DNA of 64,000 bases from Salinimicrobium sediminis (GCF_900215295.1 NZ_OCMF01000001.1:248001-312000), one strand, 5' to 3'; positions 55,226 to 64,000 are shown, counted from the stretch's first letter. Numbers and translations are program-made. The notes: generated from the letters alone by a model not told the origin.

Positions 55226-57811
55226 ATGCATCTCAAAAAATATTTAATTCTGGCTGTTCTGCTTTCGAGCTGCCTTACCTATGCCCAGCGACAGGTACAG
55301 ACTTTAAATTCTGCCTGGAAATTTTCTTCGGAAGCACATGCCGAAAAGATCGTGGACCTTCCCCATACCTGGAATGCTGAAGATCCATTCAAGGATGGCA
55401 AGGAATATTTCCGCGGAGAAGGAACCTATACCAAAACTTTATTTGCGCCTCAAAAATGGGACAACAGGCAGGTATTTCTGAAGTTTGAAGGCAGCAATCA
55501 GGTTACAACATTATTTGTTAACGATCGGCTAGTCGGCGAACATCGCGGCGGCTATACCGGGTTTGTTTTCGATCTCACCGAAGCATTAGTTCCGGGCACC
55601 GAAAACCAGATCAGGATTGTTGTTGACAACAGCCATAATGTTGATATTCCTCCGCTAGATGCCGACTTCAATTTCTACGGCGGAATTTACCGGGACCTAT
55701 GGCTAATTACCACTCCAAAACTGCATTTTGAGACTGCAAATGAGGCAACAAGCAATTTCTTGATCAGAACTCCTGAAGTATCTGCGGAAAATGGCAGGAT
55801 CTTGATTGAAAGCAGCATTAAGAATAGCTCCGCCAAAAGAGAAGCAGTGACAGTAGAAGCTGAGATCTTTGATCCGCAGGGAAATTCAGTAAAGCTTTTA
55901 AAAAATAAGAGCAGGATAAAGACCGGAGAAGTTGTGGAAGTCACTTTTGAAGGCGACATCATATCTCCGAAACTTTGGTCTCCTGCAGCTCCCAACCTCT
56001 ACAGGGCAGAGATCAGACTTATCTCGGAAGGTAAAGTACAGGATGTGTTAAACTCTAATTTCGGCTTTCGCTGGTTTGAAGTGGATCCTGAAAAAGGCTT
56101 CTTCCTGAATGGGGAACCCATAAAACTCATAGGTGCCAACCGGCACCAGGATTTCCAGGGATTAGGGAATGCACTCCCCGATCGTCTCCACCAGAAGGAT
56201 TACCAGATGATCAAGGAAATGGGTGCAAATTTCATCCGCACGGCACATTATCCGCAGGATCCTGAGGTGTACAGGATCTGCGATGAGCTTGGACTATTGG
56301 TTTGGAGTGAAGTGCCGGTGATCAATGATGTAACGGCTTCTGATGCTTACCACAATGTTTCTTTAAAAATGCAACGGGAACAGATCAAACAGTTCTTCAA
56401 CCATCCTTCGGTGATCATGTGGGGACATATGAACGAGATCTTCATAAGGCTCGTTTTCAACAACAAAATGACCGAGCCCGAAAAGGCAGCAAAGATCAAA
56501 ACCTCTGTAGAACTGGCCGAAAAACTTGAAAAGCTAACCAAGGAATTGGATCCTGACCGACTCACCGTGATGGCCCTGCACGAAAACGAATTGTACAATA
56601 CCAGCGGGATTGCCGATATTCCCGATGTCATAGGCTGGAACCTTTATTTTGGCTGGTATTCACCCGGCCTGGAAAGCTTTGGGAAATTTCTGGACGATCA
56701 ACACCAACGTTATCCCAACAGGCCACTCTTCATTTCAGAATATGGCCCCGGTGCCGACGCAAGAATACAAACCACAGATCCGCAGCCATGGGATTACAGT
56801 GAAGCCTACCAGTTAAAGCTGCACCGGAGTTATCTTAACCAGGTTCTGGAGCGGGATTATGTCTTTGGAATGGCAGCCTGGAACTTTGCCGATTTTGGAT
56901 CCTCCTTCAGGCAGGATGCAATGCCGTACATCAATCAAAAAGGCCTTGTCAATTTTGACCGCAGCAAAAAGGATATTTACTACTACTATCAGGCGCGGCT
57001 ACTTAAAGAACCTATGGTCTATGTAGCAGGAAAGAACTTTACAGATCGTTATATTCATTCTGATGAACAGGTGGAGATCACGGTTTTCTCCAATGCCCCA
57101 CAGGTAACTCTTAGCAGCGGAGACAAAACTTATTCCGCAGAAACCAAAGACGGAATTGCCATTTTTGAGATACCATTGCCCGAAGGAAAGAATAAAGTAA
57201 CAGCTACTGCCGGAGATGTTTCTCACTCCCGGGTATTCGAGGTGCATTTTCGGGAGAATCTTTTAGATAAAATTGATGAAAAAGCCATCCTTGTGAACGT
57301 GGGAGCCCATGTTCAGTATAAAGATCCTGTTACGGGAGAAGTCTGGATCGCCGATCAACCTTACCGCGAAAATAGCTTTGGTTATATTGGTGGAGAGGTA
57401 TTTCAAAAGGATAAAAATAAGATCCAGGGTACTGCTTCAGACATACAGGGAACTGAAAATGATCCGCTTTTCCAGACCATGAGGGAAGGAATTGAGGCCT
57501 ATAAATTTGATGTGGAAGAAGGTATTTACCTGCTGACGGTTATGCTGGCCGAACCTCAATTCAATGCTTCGGAAGCACTCATTTATAACCTTTCATCTTC
57601 AGAAGAAAAAATCAAGGAGAGCGTCCGCAGTTTTGATATCCTGATCAACGAAGAGCCGGTACAGCAAGATCTTAATCCGGCGCGGGATTATGGGAAGATC
57701 AGGGCGATCAGCATTACATATAAAGTAAATTCCAAAGATGGAATAACCGTGAAGTTTGCTGAAAATGCAGGTAAGTCACTACTTTCAGCCATTAAACTTG
57801 AGAAGCTGTAA
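55226..57811 (+). CDS. Glycoside hydrolase family 2 protein (beta-galactosidase type)
   Basis: GH2 enzymes cut beta-linked galactose, glucuronic acid or mannose units. The 861-residue protein begins at MHLKKYLILAVLLSSCLTYAQ, a signal peptide that could also be read as lipoprotein type (Cys at about residue 14). Domains in order: sugar-binding jelly roll (about 25-190), Ig-like (about 195-300), TIM barrel (about 300-590) with acid/base Glu404 in WGHMNEIF and nucleophile Glu505 in FISEYGPG, and C-terminal beta domains with a malectin-like end. An upstream ATG at 55181 lies inside the PHP gene and was not used. It abuts the next gene by one base. Confidence 0.88.
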   Translation: MHLKKYLILAVLLSSCLTYAQRQVQTLNSAWKFSSEAHAEKIVDLPHTWNAEDPFKDGKEYFRGEGTYTKTLFAPQKWDNRQVFLKFEGSNQVTTLFVNDRLVGEHRGGYTGFVFDLTEALVPGTENQIRIVVDNSHNVDIPPLDADFNFYGGIYRDLWLITTPKLHFETANEATSNFLIRTPEVSAENGRILIESSIKNSSAKREAVTVEAEIFDPQGNSVKLLKNKSRIKTGEVVEVTFEGDIISPKLWSPAAPNLYRAEIRLISEGKVQDVLNSNFGFRWFEVDPEKGFFLNGEPIKLIGANRHQDFQGLGNALPDRLHQKDYQMIKEMGANFIRTAHYPQDPEVYRICDELGLLVWSEVPVINDVTASDAYHNVSLKMQREQIKQFFNHPSVIMWGHMNEIFIRLVFNNKMTEPEKAAKIKTSVELAEKLEKLTKELDPDRLTVMALHENELYNTSGIADIPDVIGWNLYFGWYSPGLESFGKFLDDQHQRYPNRPLFISEYGPGADARIQTTDPQPWDYSEAYQLKLHRSYLNQVLERDYVFGMAAWNFADFGSSFRQDAMPYINQKGLVNFDRSKKDIYYYYQARLLKEPMVYVAGKNFTDRYIHSDEQVEITVFSNAPQVTLSSGDKTYSAETKDGIAIFEIPLPEGKNKVTATAGDVSHSRVFEVHFRENLLDKIDEKAILVNVGAHVQYKDPVTGEVWIADQPYRENSFGYIGGEVFQKDKNKIQGTASDIQGTENDPLFQTMREGIEAYKFDVEEGIYLLTVMLAEPQFNASEALIYNLSSSEEKIKESVRSFDILINEEPVQQDLNPARDYGKIRAISITYKVNSKDGITVKFAENAGKSLLSAIKLEKL

Positions 57812-58860
57812 TGAAGAAGCCATTATTTTTTCTGTTGCTTATGCTGATGGCGAGTTGTAAAAAAGAAACTTCAGTTATGGTGGAAAAACCCGCCGAGCTG
57901 GAAGTTCCGAAAGGAATGGTATGGATCCCCGGAGGTGAATTTAGCATGGGAGCGGTAAAAAATGACCCAATGGCACTTGATCACGAAAAACCTGCCCATC
58001 CCGTCGCTGTAGAAGGCTTCTTTATGGATGTTACTGAAGTGACGAACAAGGAGTTTGAGAAATTTGTCAATGAAACAGGCTATGTAACAGTAGCCGAAAG
58101 GGAAATAGATTGGGAAGAGATGAAAAAACAGCTTCCTCCCGGCACTCCAAAACCCCATGACTCCATTTTACAACCCGGCTCGCTGGTCTTCAAAAAACCG
58201 GGAAAAAAGGTGCCGAATCTCTATGACTTCTCACAGTGGTGGGAATGGAAAATTGGGGCCAACTGGAAACATCCCGCCGGACCTGATTCCAACCTGGAAG
58301 GAAAAGAGGACTATCCTGTAGTGCACATCGCTTATGAGGATGCGGTTGCTTATGCCGAATGGGCCGGAAGAAGGTTGCCCACTGAAGCTGAGTGGGAATA
58401 TGCCGCAAAAGGAGGTGCCAAAAATGCCATTTTTGGATGGGGTGATGATGAAACTTTAATAAAAGAAAAAGCCAATACGTGGACCGGAATTTTCCCAACT
58501 GAGAACAATCTGGCTGATGGTTATGAACGTGTGGCTCCCGTGAAAAGTTTCCCACCCAACGATTACGGGCTTTATGAAATGACAGGAAATGTTTGGGAAT
58601 ACACCTCAGACTGGTACAACACCAAATATTACACTGAGTCCCTGGAAAAAGGAACTCTGCTAAATCCTTCAGGTGCAAAAGCACCTTACAACTCGCACAA
58701 CCCACAGGTGCCAGAAAAGGTCATCAAAGGTGGTTCTTTCCTTTGCCACGTTTCCTACTGCGCCAGTTTCAGACCTTCAGCAAGGATGCAAAATTCCCTG
58801 GATTCTTCACATGAACATCTTGGGTTTAGAACCATAGCTACCCCGGAGATGTTGGAATAG
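57811..58860 (+). CDS. Formylglycine-generating enzyme, lipoprotein form
   Basis: Formylglycine-generating enzyme (FGE, SUMF1 family) oxidises a Cys in the sulfatase motif C-x-P-S-R to the formylglycine that sulfatases need. The 349-residue protein starts with a lipoprotein signal (LLMLMASC, Cys at about residue 16). The FGE-sulfatase domain spans about 35-345, with MVWIPGGEFSMGA, GRRLPTEAEWEYAAKGG and EMTGNVWEYTSDWY. The two catalytic Cys are present: Cys312 and Cys317 in FLCHVSYCASF, with the five-residue spacing of the active enzymes. A Cys-type sulfatase gene follows on the other strand. Placement outside the cytoplasm is unusual for a maturase and is inferred from the signal. Confidence 0.82.
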   Translation: MKKPLFFLLLMLMASCKKETSVMVEKPAELEVPKGMVWIPGGEFSMGAVKNDPMALDHEKPAHPVAVEGFFMDVTEVTNKEFEKFVNETGYVTVAEREIDWEEMKKQLPPGTPKPHDSILQPGSLVFKKPGKKVPNLYDFSQWWEWKIGANWKHPAGPDSNLEGKEDYPVVHIAYEDAVAYAEWAGRRLPTEAEWEYAAKGGAKNAIFGWGDDETLIKEKANTWTGIFPTENNLADGYERVAPVKSFPPNDYGLYEMTGNVWEYTSDWYNTKYYTESLEKGTLLNPSGAKAPYNSHNPQVPEKVIKGGSFLCHVSYCASFRPSARMQNSLDSSHEHLGFRTIATPEMLE

Positions 58861-59208
58861 TGATCAGTGGTCGGTGATCAGTGGTCAGGAAAATTTTGTC
58901 ATTCAGGACGAGCGGCAGCGAAGTGAAGAATCTTTTTGAAGTACGATTTTAGAAGGAAGAAGTTAGAATCTTTCTGTCTTTCAAATTTCACACAAAGTCC
59001 ACAAAAGGTTCGCAAAGGCCGCAGAGATTTTTTAAAACATTGCTAAAGCAATCCTGAAGGTTTCCCGCAGATCTCACAGATCTCGCGGATCAAATAGGCC
59101 CCAATCTCCAATTAACTTATCACTAATTAACTATTTTGGAATTTGGTGTTGGTAAAATTGGTGCTTCAAAGTTTGTCTTGGCTCTTATTTCCTGCAGCGC
59201 AGCGGTCT
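58861..59208. repeat. 348-bp convergent intergenic region with short interspersed repeats
   Basis: TGATCAGTGGTC occurs twice in tandem (58861-58872, 58875-58886; period 14). An element GTCATTCAGGACGAGCGGC followed by AGCGAAGTGAAGAATC lies at 58898-58933; such sequences are scattered in many flavobacterial genomes. A CACAAAG/CGCAAAGGCCGCAGAG stretch (58990-59026) and an inverted repeat with two AGATCT (59064-59090) follow. No gene was seen. Confidence 0.5.
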
Positions 59209-60909
59209 TTATTTTACATTCTTCGGCACCTTCCCTGAGCCATATTTCCTTACGTAACCTTCATAATTCCGCACATCGTCATCTGCCAGGCGGGCGAAGT
59301 TGCGGTAGGCACGTTCTACCCTTTCTGGCGGTGTCTGCTCGAATTCCTTTTCGGTCACCTGGTACTGCTCCTGCAGAGAAATTAATGTCTCATGCAGCTC
59401 CTTTTGAACTTCGGCATAATCGGGATGGTCATAGATATTCTTGATCTCCCGCGGATCTTCCTGCAGGTCATACATCTCCCATTGATCGATATCATCGTAG
59501 AAATGCATGAGCTTATATCTGTCTGTCCTTACGCCGTAGTGACGTTTCACCATGTGGAATGCCGGAAAATCATAATAGTGGTAATAAATTGCATTTCTAA
59601 AATCCTTACCGCTTTCGCCTTCAGCTAGAAGACCTCTTAAAGATTTTCCCTGCATCTCTGCAGGAATTTCTGCCCCCGCAAAATCGAGGAAAGTAGGTGC
59701 AAAATCAAGATTTTGAGTTAAGGCATCGATCTCTATACCGGCAGGGATCTCTTTTGGATACTGCACTAAAAGTGGCATAGCAAGAGATTCTTCATACATG
59801 AAGCGCTTGTCAAAAAAACCTTTTTCGCCCAAATAAAATCCCTGATCTGTAGTGTAAACGATGATCGTATTTTCCATTAGACCATTCTCCTCCAGATAAT
59901 CGAGGATCTTGCCCACTCCTTCATCCACAGAGGCTACGGTGGCAAGATAATCTCTCAAGTACCGCTGACCTTTCCATTCTGCCAGCTCTTTCCCTTTTAG
60001 ATTGGCTTCATGAAAAGCATCATTTTTGGGTCGATAGGCATTGTCCCATATTCTTCTTTGCTCAGCAGTCATGCGGTTAAAATCACTGGTCCAAGGGTTA
60101 TGAGCCAGGGAATCACTCCCTTTTTTCACGCTTAATTTAAGATCATGCCCTTCATACATATCATCATAGATGGTTTGCAACTGCTCCTGTGAAGCTATGG
60201 AACCTTCATGTTCAATAAAGTAGGTTTCGGGCAGCGGGAACTGTACGCTATCATACAAGGTAAGGTGTCTTAAGGCGGGCATCCAGTTACGGTGCGGGGC
60301 TTTATGCTGAACCATCAACAAAAAAGGCTCCTCTTTCCCGGCGTTTCTTTTGAGCCAGTCGAGACCCATTTGGGTAACAATATCTGTGGCATAGCCTTCA
60401 ATTCTGGTAGTGTCGCCTTCCCTGATAAAGTCGGGATTATAGTAATTGCCCTGATCCACCAAAATGTTCCATTCATCAAATCCTTCGGGTAGACCGTGCA
60501 GATGCCACTTCCCAAAAAGGGCGGTTTGGTAGCCGACTTCTTTTAAATATTTTGGTAAGGTAGGTTGGGATCCGTCAAAAACCTCCCCGTTCATCCTGAA
60601 ACCGTTAAGGTGGCTGTGCTTTCCGGTAAGGATCACGGCACGACTGGGTCCGCAGATGGAGTTGGTGCAGAAGTTGGTGTTGAACTTTGCTCCATTCTTT
60701 GCTATGCGATCGATATTTGGCGTAGGTGCCAATTTACTGAGGGGATGACCGTAGGCGCTAATGGCCTGTGCAGCATGATCATCGGTCATTATGAATACGA
60801 TATTCGGCCTTTTTGCCTCCTTCGATTGTGCCTCTTTTTGACCCTTATTACAGGAAATCGTAAGCATGGTAATTACCAACAGGAAAATGGAATGAAATTG
60901 AAACTTCAT
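59209..60909 (-). CDS. Sulfatase (type I, Cys-type), lipoprotein
   Basis: Sulfatases remove sulfate esters from polysaccharides. The 566-residue protein has a lipoprotein signal (VITMLTISC, Cys20), calcium ligands in NIVFIMTDDH (Asp43, Asp44) and the catalytic motif CGPSR with Cys86 as the formylglycine precursor. Further alkaline-phosphatase-fold features are GKWHLHGLPEGF, QHKAPHRNW and VYTTDQGFYLGEKGFFDKR. The layout is that of N-acetylglucosamine-6-sulfatase-like members (S1 class), but the sugar cannot be told. The FGE gene is its convergent neighbour. Confidence 0.9.
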   Translation of the reverse strand: MKFQFHSIFLLVITMLTISCNKGQKEAQSKEAKRPNIVFIMTDDHAAQAISAYGHPLSKLAPTPNIDRIAKNGAKFNTNFCTNSICGPSRAVILTGKHSHLNGFRMNGEVFDGSQPTLPKYLKEVGYQTALFGKWHLHGLPEGFDEWNILVDQGNYYNPDFIREGDTTRIEGYATDIVTQMGLDWLKRNAGKEEPFLLMVQHKAPHRNWMPALRHLTLYDSVQFPLPETYFIEHEGSIASQEQLQTIYDDMYEGHDLKLSVKKGSDSLAHNPWTSDFNRMTAEQRRIWDNAYRPKNDAFHEANLKGKELAEWKGQRYLRDYLATVASVDEGVGKILDYLEENGLMENTIIVYTTDQGFYLGEKGFFDKRFMYEESLAMPLLVQYPKEIPAGIEIDALTQNLDFAPTFLDFAGAEIPAEMQGKSLRGLLAEGESGKDFRNAIYYHYYDFPAFHMVKRHYGVRTDRYKLMHFYDDIDQWEMYDLQEDPREIKNIYDHPDYAEVQKELHETLISLQEQYQVTEKEFEQTPPERVERAYRNFARLADDDVRNYEGYVRKYGSGKVPKNVK

Positions 60910-60959
60910 CTATTCTATTTTTTGGTTCTGTATAATTCTTCTTCAGAAGAAATAGAACA

Positions 60960-60988
60960 AGCCGTCATAAAATGATATTTTGACGGCT
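60960..60988 (-). terminator. Probable terminator after the DUF4886 gene
   Basis: AGCCGTCA (60960-60967) pairs with TGACGGCT (60981-60988), with more A/T pairs inside. The T stretch on the minus strand is interrupted, so termination may be weak. Confidence 0.45.
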
Positions 60989-61011
60989 ATGCTCTCTATT
61001 TCATTACACTT

Positions 61012-63009
61012 CTATTCCGCCGGGCTTATCCTCATCGCGTTAAGGTAGAAGAAGCCGTTGTTATTGGTATTATTAGGGCCGGCTGTAACTTCAATGATAA
61101 TCTCTCCGTTACTGTTAGCTTTAATTCCGGTAACACATGCAATTTCATCTGTGTTGCTGGCGGCGTCCAAAGAAGCGGTTTCAGTATTTTCACCTATTAC
61201 GGTATACTGGGTTTCCCTGTTATCGGTTGCAGTTCTGGAGCCAAAAAAGCAAAATTCGTAGGTTTGATCCCCTTCAAATCCAGTTAATTTAAGAACTCCT
61301 TTCTCAATGAGCATTCCGGCCCATTCTGCTTTTGCATTTCCAAAAAAGGAAGTACCAGATACTCCTTCAGGCATATCGAAATCTGTAGTTGTGACTTTTT
61401 CGCCATTGGTATTTATCCCATTAAATCTACTTTCAACAGCCAGCTCTATCCCTGTGAATTCATTGTTGGCGTAGGTGAGGTTTGGCACCGTTGCATCCTC
61501 TAGAAAACTGCTTAAAGTATTCCATCCTGCCGTAGTAGAAGAATTTCCGAAGTTGATATATACATCATCCTCAATGATCCCATTACCGCCGGCACTCTGG
61601 TATTCGGTAAGCTCAGTGATTTCCCCGGGAGATTCCACAGCTTCATGAGCCGCATGCTGTGCGATCTCAATTTCAATGGGTGCAAATGCTTCAGGCGTAT
61701 AGGAATTACCTACCACACTTTGTGAAAATAAAACTTCAAACCAGGTGCTGGCTGCAGTATAGCGGCCAATTTCATTAAGGTGATAACCATCCCTGTTGAA
61801 ATTATCTCCAAGGTAGCTCGTTCTTGCATTTTGAATAGCCGTACCCGATGGAACTACTGCAAAAGCAGGTATCAGGTTCATAGCCTGGTCATAAGCATCA
61901 ACAATAGCCTCATACATGGTCATTTGGTCATTGTTGTAATTGACGAATCCCGAATGAGTCGAGTTTTGAGCATAAGCCCAGGTTTGATGAAGCAGGTACT
62001 TAACATTTTCGTTATCCACCTGCTCTTCAACATAGTTGTATAGAGCCGGCAAATCCTCAACAAAGGTTTCGTACTGGCCTGAGTATTGACTTACCTGCTG
62101 AAAACTGATATAATCCCAGTTCTCATCGGCCAGGGCCGAAGCTATAGACACATCTGCAGTAGTACTTTTATTTCCGGAAACCCCAATTTTCCTGTAACTA
62201 TAGCTTTCGGCATTTGCAGTTGCATTTGCCACGTGCTGTGAGAGCTCTGCACCTCCAATATAGAGATTCCCGATTACTATGTCTTCACCGGCTGCCTTTG
62301 CCAATCCGTGTAAGTAATATTCAATAGCATCTTCAGAGAAACTATTTCCTATGGCCAGAATCTTGAGAACACCATCATTTTCATTTTCTACTGTTACTGT
62401 TGTAGAGCCTACGACCTCCCCATCATCCGAAGTTATTGTAAGTTCGGTAGTTCCAACAGTTAACCCCTGAATTTCAATTTCATAGGTCTCAGGATCCGTT
62501 TCAAAGGAAATGATATCACCGGGATCAGCAGTCCAGGTATATGTTCGGCTGGGCACATCCACAAGGTTGAATTTGGGTTTTATGCTAACCTTGGATTGGG
62601 TATAAGCCGTTATACTTTCCGGCAATTCAACCTCCGTTTCCTGGATCATGTATGTTTCAATGGTTGTTGAAGCCTCCTCAGCACCATCTTCAGATCGTAC
62701 TGTGACGGTAGCTGTTCCTTCCCCCACAGCTGTAACAGTAGCTTCATAGCTTCTTGAAACCGAAGACACAACTACCACACTTGAATCTGAAACCTCCCAG
62801 GTGTAATCCTGTAAAGTATTTATATCAAGTCTTGGCTTTAAAACCAGATCCTGCCCTACCTTAATACGGGCAAATTCCAGGTCAATCGCTAAGGGTCTTT
62901 TGGGCTCTTGCAAGTCATCATCACTACTACAACTCAGCAAGGGACTCGCCAGGAACAATAGTAAAAATATTGAATACAGAATTTTGGAATAGGAGGTTAG
63001 AGGTTTCAT
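61012..63009 (-). CDS. DUF4886 (SGNH-type) lipoprotein with Ig-like domains
   Basis: The 665-residue protein has a lipoprotein signal (FLASPLLSCSSDDD, Cys27), two BIG2-like Ig domains (about 40-215, with repeated ...TVTVRSEDGAEEA and ...TELTITSDDGEVV), a DUF4886 domain (about 218-440) and a C-terminal beta-sandwich of about 190 residues. DUF4886 shows SGNH-hydrolase blocks: ILAIGNSFSEDA (Ser/Gly-Asn-Ser) and DGYHLNEIGRY (Asp-x-x-His). It may remove acetyl groups from glycans, as other SGNH enzymes in such clusters do; this is inference. It is anchored to the envelope and lies between a sulfatase and a GH3 gene. Confidence 0.75.
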   Translation of the reverse strand: MKPLTSYSKILYSIFLLLFLASPLLSCSSDDDLQEPKRPLAIDLEFARIKVGQDLVLKPRLDINTLQDYTWEVSDSSVVVVSSVSRSYEATVTAVGEGTATVTVRSEDGAEEASTTIETYMIQETEVELPESITAYTQSKVSIKPKFNLVDVPSRTYTWTADPGDIISFETDPETYEIEIQGLTVGTTELTITSDDGEVVGSTTVTVENENDGVLKILAIGNSFSEDAIEYYLHGLAKAAGEDIVIGNLYIGGAELSQHVANATANAESYSYRKIGVSGNKSTTADVSIASALADENWDYISFQQVSQYSGQYETFVEDLPALYNYVEEQVDNENVKYLLHQTWAYAQNSTHSGFVNYNNDQMTMYEAIVDAYDQAMNLIPAFAVVPSGTAIQNARTSYLGDNFNRDGYHLNEIGRYTAASTWFEVLFSQSVVGNSYTPEAFAPIEIEIAQHAAHEAVESPGEITELTEYQSAGGNGIIEDDVYINFGNSSTTAGWNTLSSFLEDATVPNLTYANNEFTGIELAVESRFNGINTNGEKVTTTDFDMPEGVSGTSFFGNAKAEWAGMLIEKGVLKLTGFEGDQTYEFCFFGSRTATDNRETQYTVIGENTETASLDAASNTDEIACVTGIKANSNGEIIIEVTAGPNNTNNNGFFYLNAMRISPAE

Positions 63010-63088
63010 AGGATATAATTTAAGTGAACATTCAGTTGTATTTTAAGCAATGAGTATATTGAACTTTTAGCAAGTTTTCAAGACTTCT

Positions 63089-64000
63089 TTATTCTAACAG
63101 TGTAAAGCTTCCCTGCATCTCACAATCTGAGGTGCCGCCAACAAAGAATTCGAATTCTCCGGGTTCAGCTACATATTCGAGCTGCCCATTATAAAATTTT
63201 AGATCTTCTACAGTCACAGAAAATTTTACAGTTTTTGATTCCCCTGGTTGCAGCACTATTTTTTCAAAGGCAATAAGTTGCTTTTTTGGCGGAGTAAGAC
63301 TTCTAACCTTGTCATGAATATAAAGCTGCACTACTTCCTGCCCTGCCCTTTCACCGGTATTGGTAACAGTGGTACTAATCATCAAACTGTCTCCCGGACG
63401 CAGCGTTTCGCTGTGTGCTTTGATCTTTGAATACTGGAAAGTGGTATAGCTTAAACCATGTCCAAAAGGTAAAAGCGGAGAATTGGGTACATCGAGATAG
63501 TTCGTTTTAAATTTCTGAAATTCCTCTGTGGGAGCAGGTCTTCCGGTAATTCTGGATCCGTAATAAACCGGGATCTGTCCCACATTTCTTGGCCAGCTCA
63601 TGGTAAGCTTTCCTGAAGGATTTACATCTCCAAAAACAACATCGGCAATTGCGTTCCCGGCTTCCACTCCGGGGTGCCAGGCCTGTAAAATGCTTACCGG
63701 CAGTTCCATTTCTTCTGAAATATCAAGCGGGCGACCGCTCATTAGAACAAGGGCAACAGGTTTTCCTGTGGCAACAAGTTCTCTGATAAGTCTTTTTTGA
63801 CTCTCCGGGATCTGAATATTGGTACGGCTGGCAGCTTCCCCACTCATCTCACTGGCTTCCCCAACCACGGCAATAACAACATCTGATGCTTTTGCCACTC
63901 TCAATGCTTCCTGAAGCAATTCATCGGGGGAGCGATCGGAAATTTCCACTTTAGGACCAAAAACATTCACCTTTTTAGCAAATACGCTGTCGTTAGTAAT
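63089..64000 (-). CDS. Glycoside hydrolase family 3 beta-glucosidase, C-terminal part (cut by window end)
   Basis: The frame is open to the window edge, so the N-terminal TIM barrel with the nucleophile Asp is outside. Visible are the C-terminal alpha/beta sandwich (VVIAVVGEASEMSGEAASR, ALVLMSGRPLDI, AWHPGVEAGNAIADVVFGD, PSGKLTMSWPRNVGQIP) and the fibronectin-III-like domain (TTVTNTGERAGQEVVQLYI to the end). This is the layout of GH3 beta-glucosidases and beta-xylosidases. It ends 80 bases before the DUF4886 gene and is probably its upstream operon partner on the minus strand. Confidence 0.9.
   Translation of the reverse strand: MTNDSVFAKKVNVFGPKVEISDRSPDELLQEALRVAKASDVVIAVVGEASEMSGEAASRTNIQIPESQKRLIRELVATGKPVALVLMSGRPLDISEEMELPVSILQAWHPGVEAGNAIADVVFGDVNPSGKLTMSWPRNVGQIPVYYGSRITGRPAPTEEFQKFKTNYLDVPNSPLLPFGHGLSYTTFQYSKIKAHSETLRPGDSLMISTTVTNTGERAGQEVVQLYIHDKVRSLTPPKKQLIAFEKIVLQPGESKTVKFSVTVEDLKFYNGQLEYVAEPGEFEFFVGGTSDCEMQGSFTLLE

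Noticed and set aside
58190-58705. Minus-strand 171-residue frame
   Set aside because: Antisense of the formylglycine-generating enzyme gene; His/Trp-rich composition is a by-product.

Overview
The window looks like chromosome of a marine-type member of the Flavobacteriaceae (Bacteroidota). The evidence is the gliding genes gldB and gldC, a large secreted protein with a type IX secretion C-terminal signal, a short housekeeping sigma factor without region 1.1, promoters of the form TAnnTTTG instead of TATAAT, very few Shine-Dalgarno sequences, a TonB receptor with a carboxypeptidase-like N-terminal domain, and a sulfatase/glycosidase block. No phage, insertion sequence or CRISPR array was seen. 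Two decayed gene remnants lie at about 25.8-28.1 kb.

Layout. 0-4 kb: accD (missing only its first bases at the window edge), rpsO and pnp. 4-7.5 kb: iron acquisition, with a TonB-dependent siderophore receptor and a PepSY membrane protein. 7.5-10.4 kb: rpoD, a tiny membrane protein, rpe, and a YpdA-like flavoprotein coupled to rpe. 10.6-15.8 kb: a 1703-residue exported protein with 11 YDG/MBG repeats, four of them near-identical 255-bp tandem copies. 16.3-20.7 kb: tex, an unknown gene and selO. 20.8-25.5 kb: a potassium module with a KdpD-type sensor kinase (frame broken at a T9 run), a KdpE-type regulator, two tiny membrane proteins and a TrkH/TrkA (KtrB/KtrA) uptake system. 25.7-28.1 kb: tRNA-Arg, an outer-membrane protein remnant, a lipoprotein, a YqeY protein and a histidine kinase remnant. 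28.2-43.8 kb: a complete dcw cell wall and division cluster on the minus strand, read mraZ, rsmH, ftsL, ftsI, murE, mraY, murD, ftsW, murG, murC, ftsQ, ftsA, ftsZ, with MraZ operator repeats in front. 44-50.5 kb: an alpha/beta hydrolase, engB, gldC-gldB, nadE, an atypical response regulator and dnaG. 50.6-52.9 kb: an ECF sigma factor, a probable anti-sigma protein and an outer-membrane protein. 53-64 kb: a sulfated-polysaccharide type degradation block with an esterase, a PHP phosphoesterase, a GH2, a formylglycine-generating enzyme, a Cys-type sulfatase, a DUF4886/SGNH lipoprotein and a GH3 cut by the window end.

How the parts fit. The dcw cluster is tightly packed, with many start/stop overlaps, and is probably autorepressed by MraZ at its promoter. 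In the 53-64 kb block the enzyme that makes formylglycine and a sulfatase with the Cys-x-Pro-Ser-Arg motif are neighbours, and both carry lipoprotein signals, which suggests sulfatase maturation outside the cytoplasm. The potassium module looks like a Kdp-type two-component system attached to a Trk/Ktr transporter; phased direct repeats in front of the transporter genes are a candidate binding site for the regulator. AccD and DnaG both lack their usual zinc ligands. The most interesting leads are the T9 frameshift in the potassium sensor, the phased repeats, the response regulator with Glu in place of the phosphoacceptor Asp, the tandem repeats in the giant secreted protein, and the exported formylglycine-generating enzyme.
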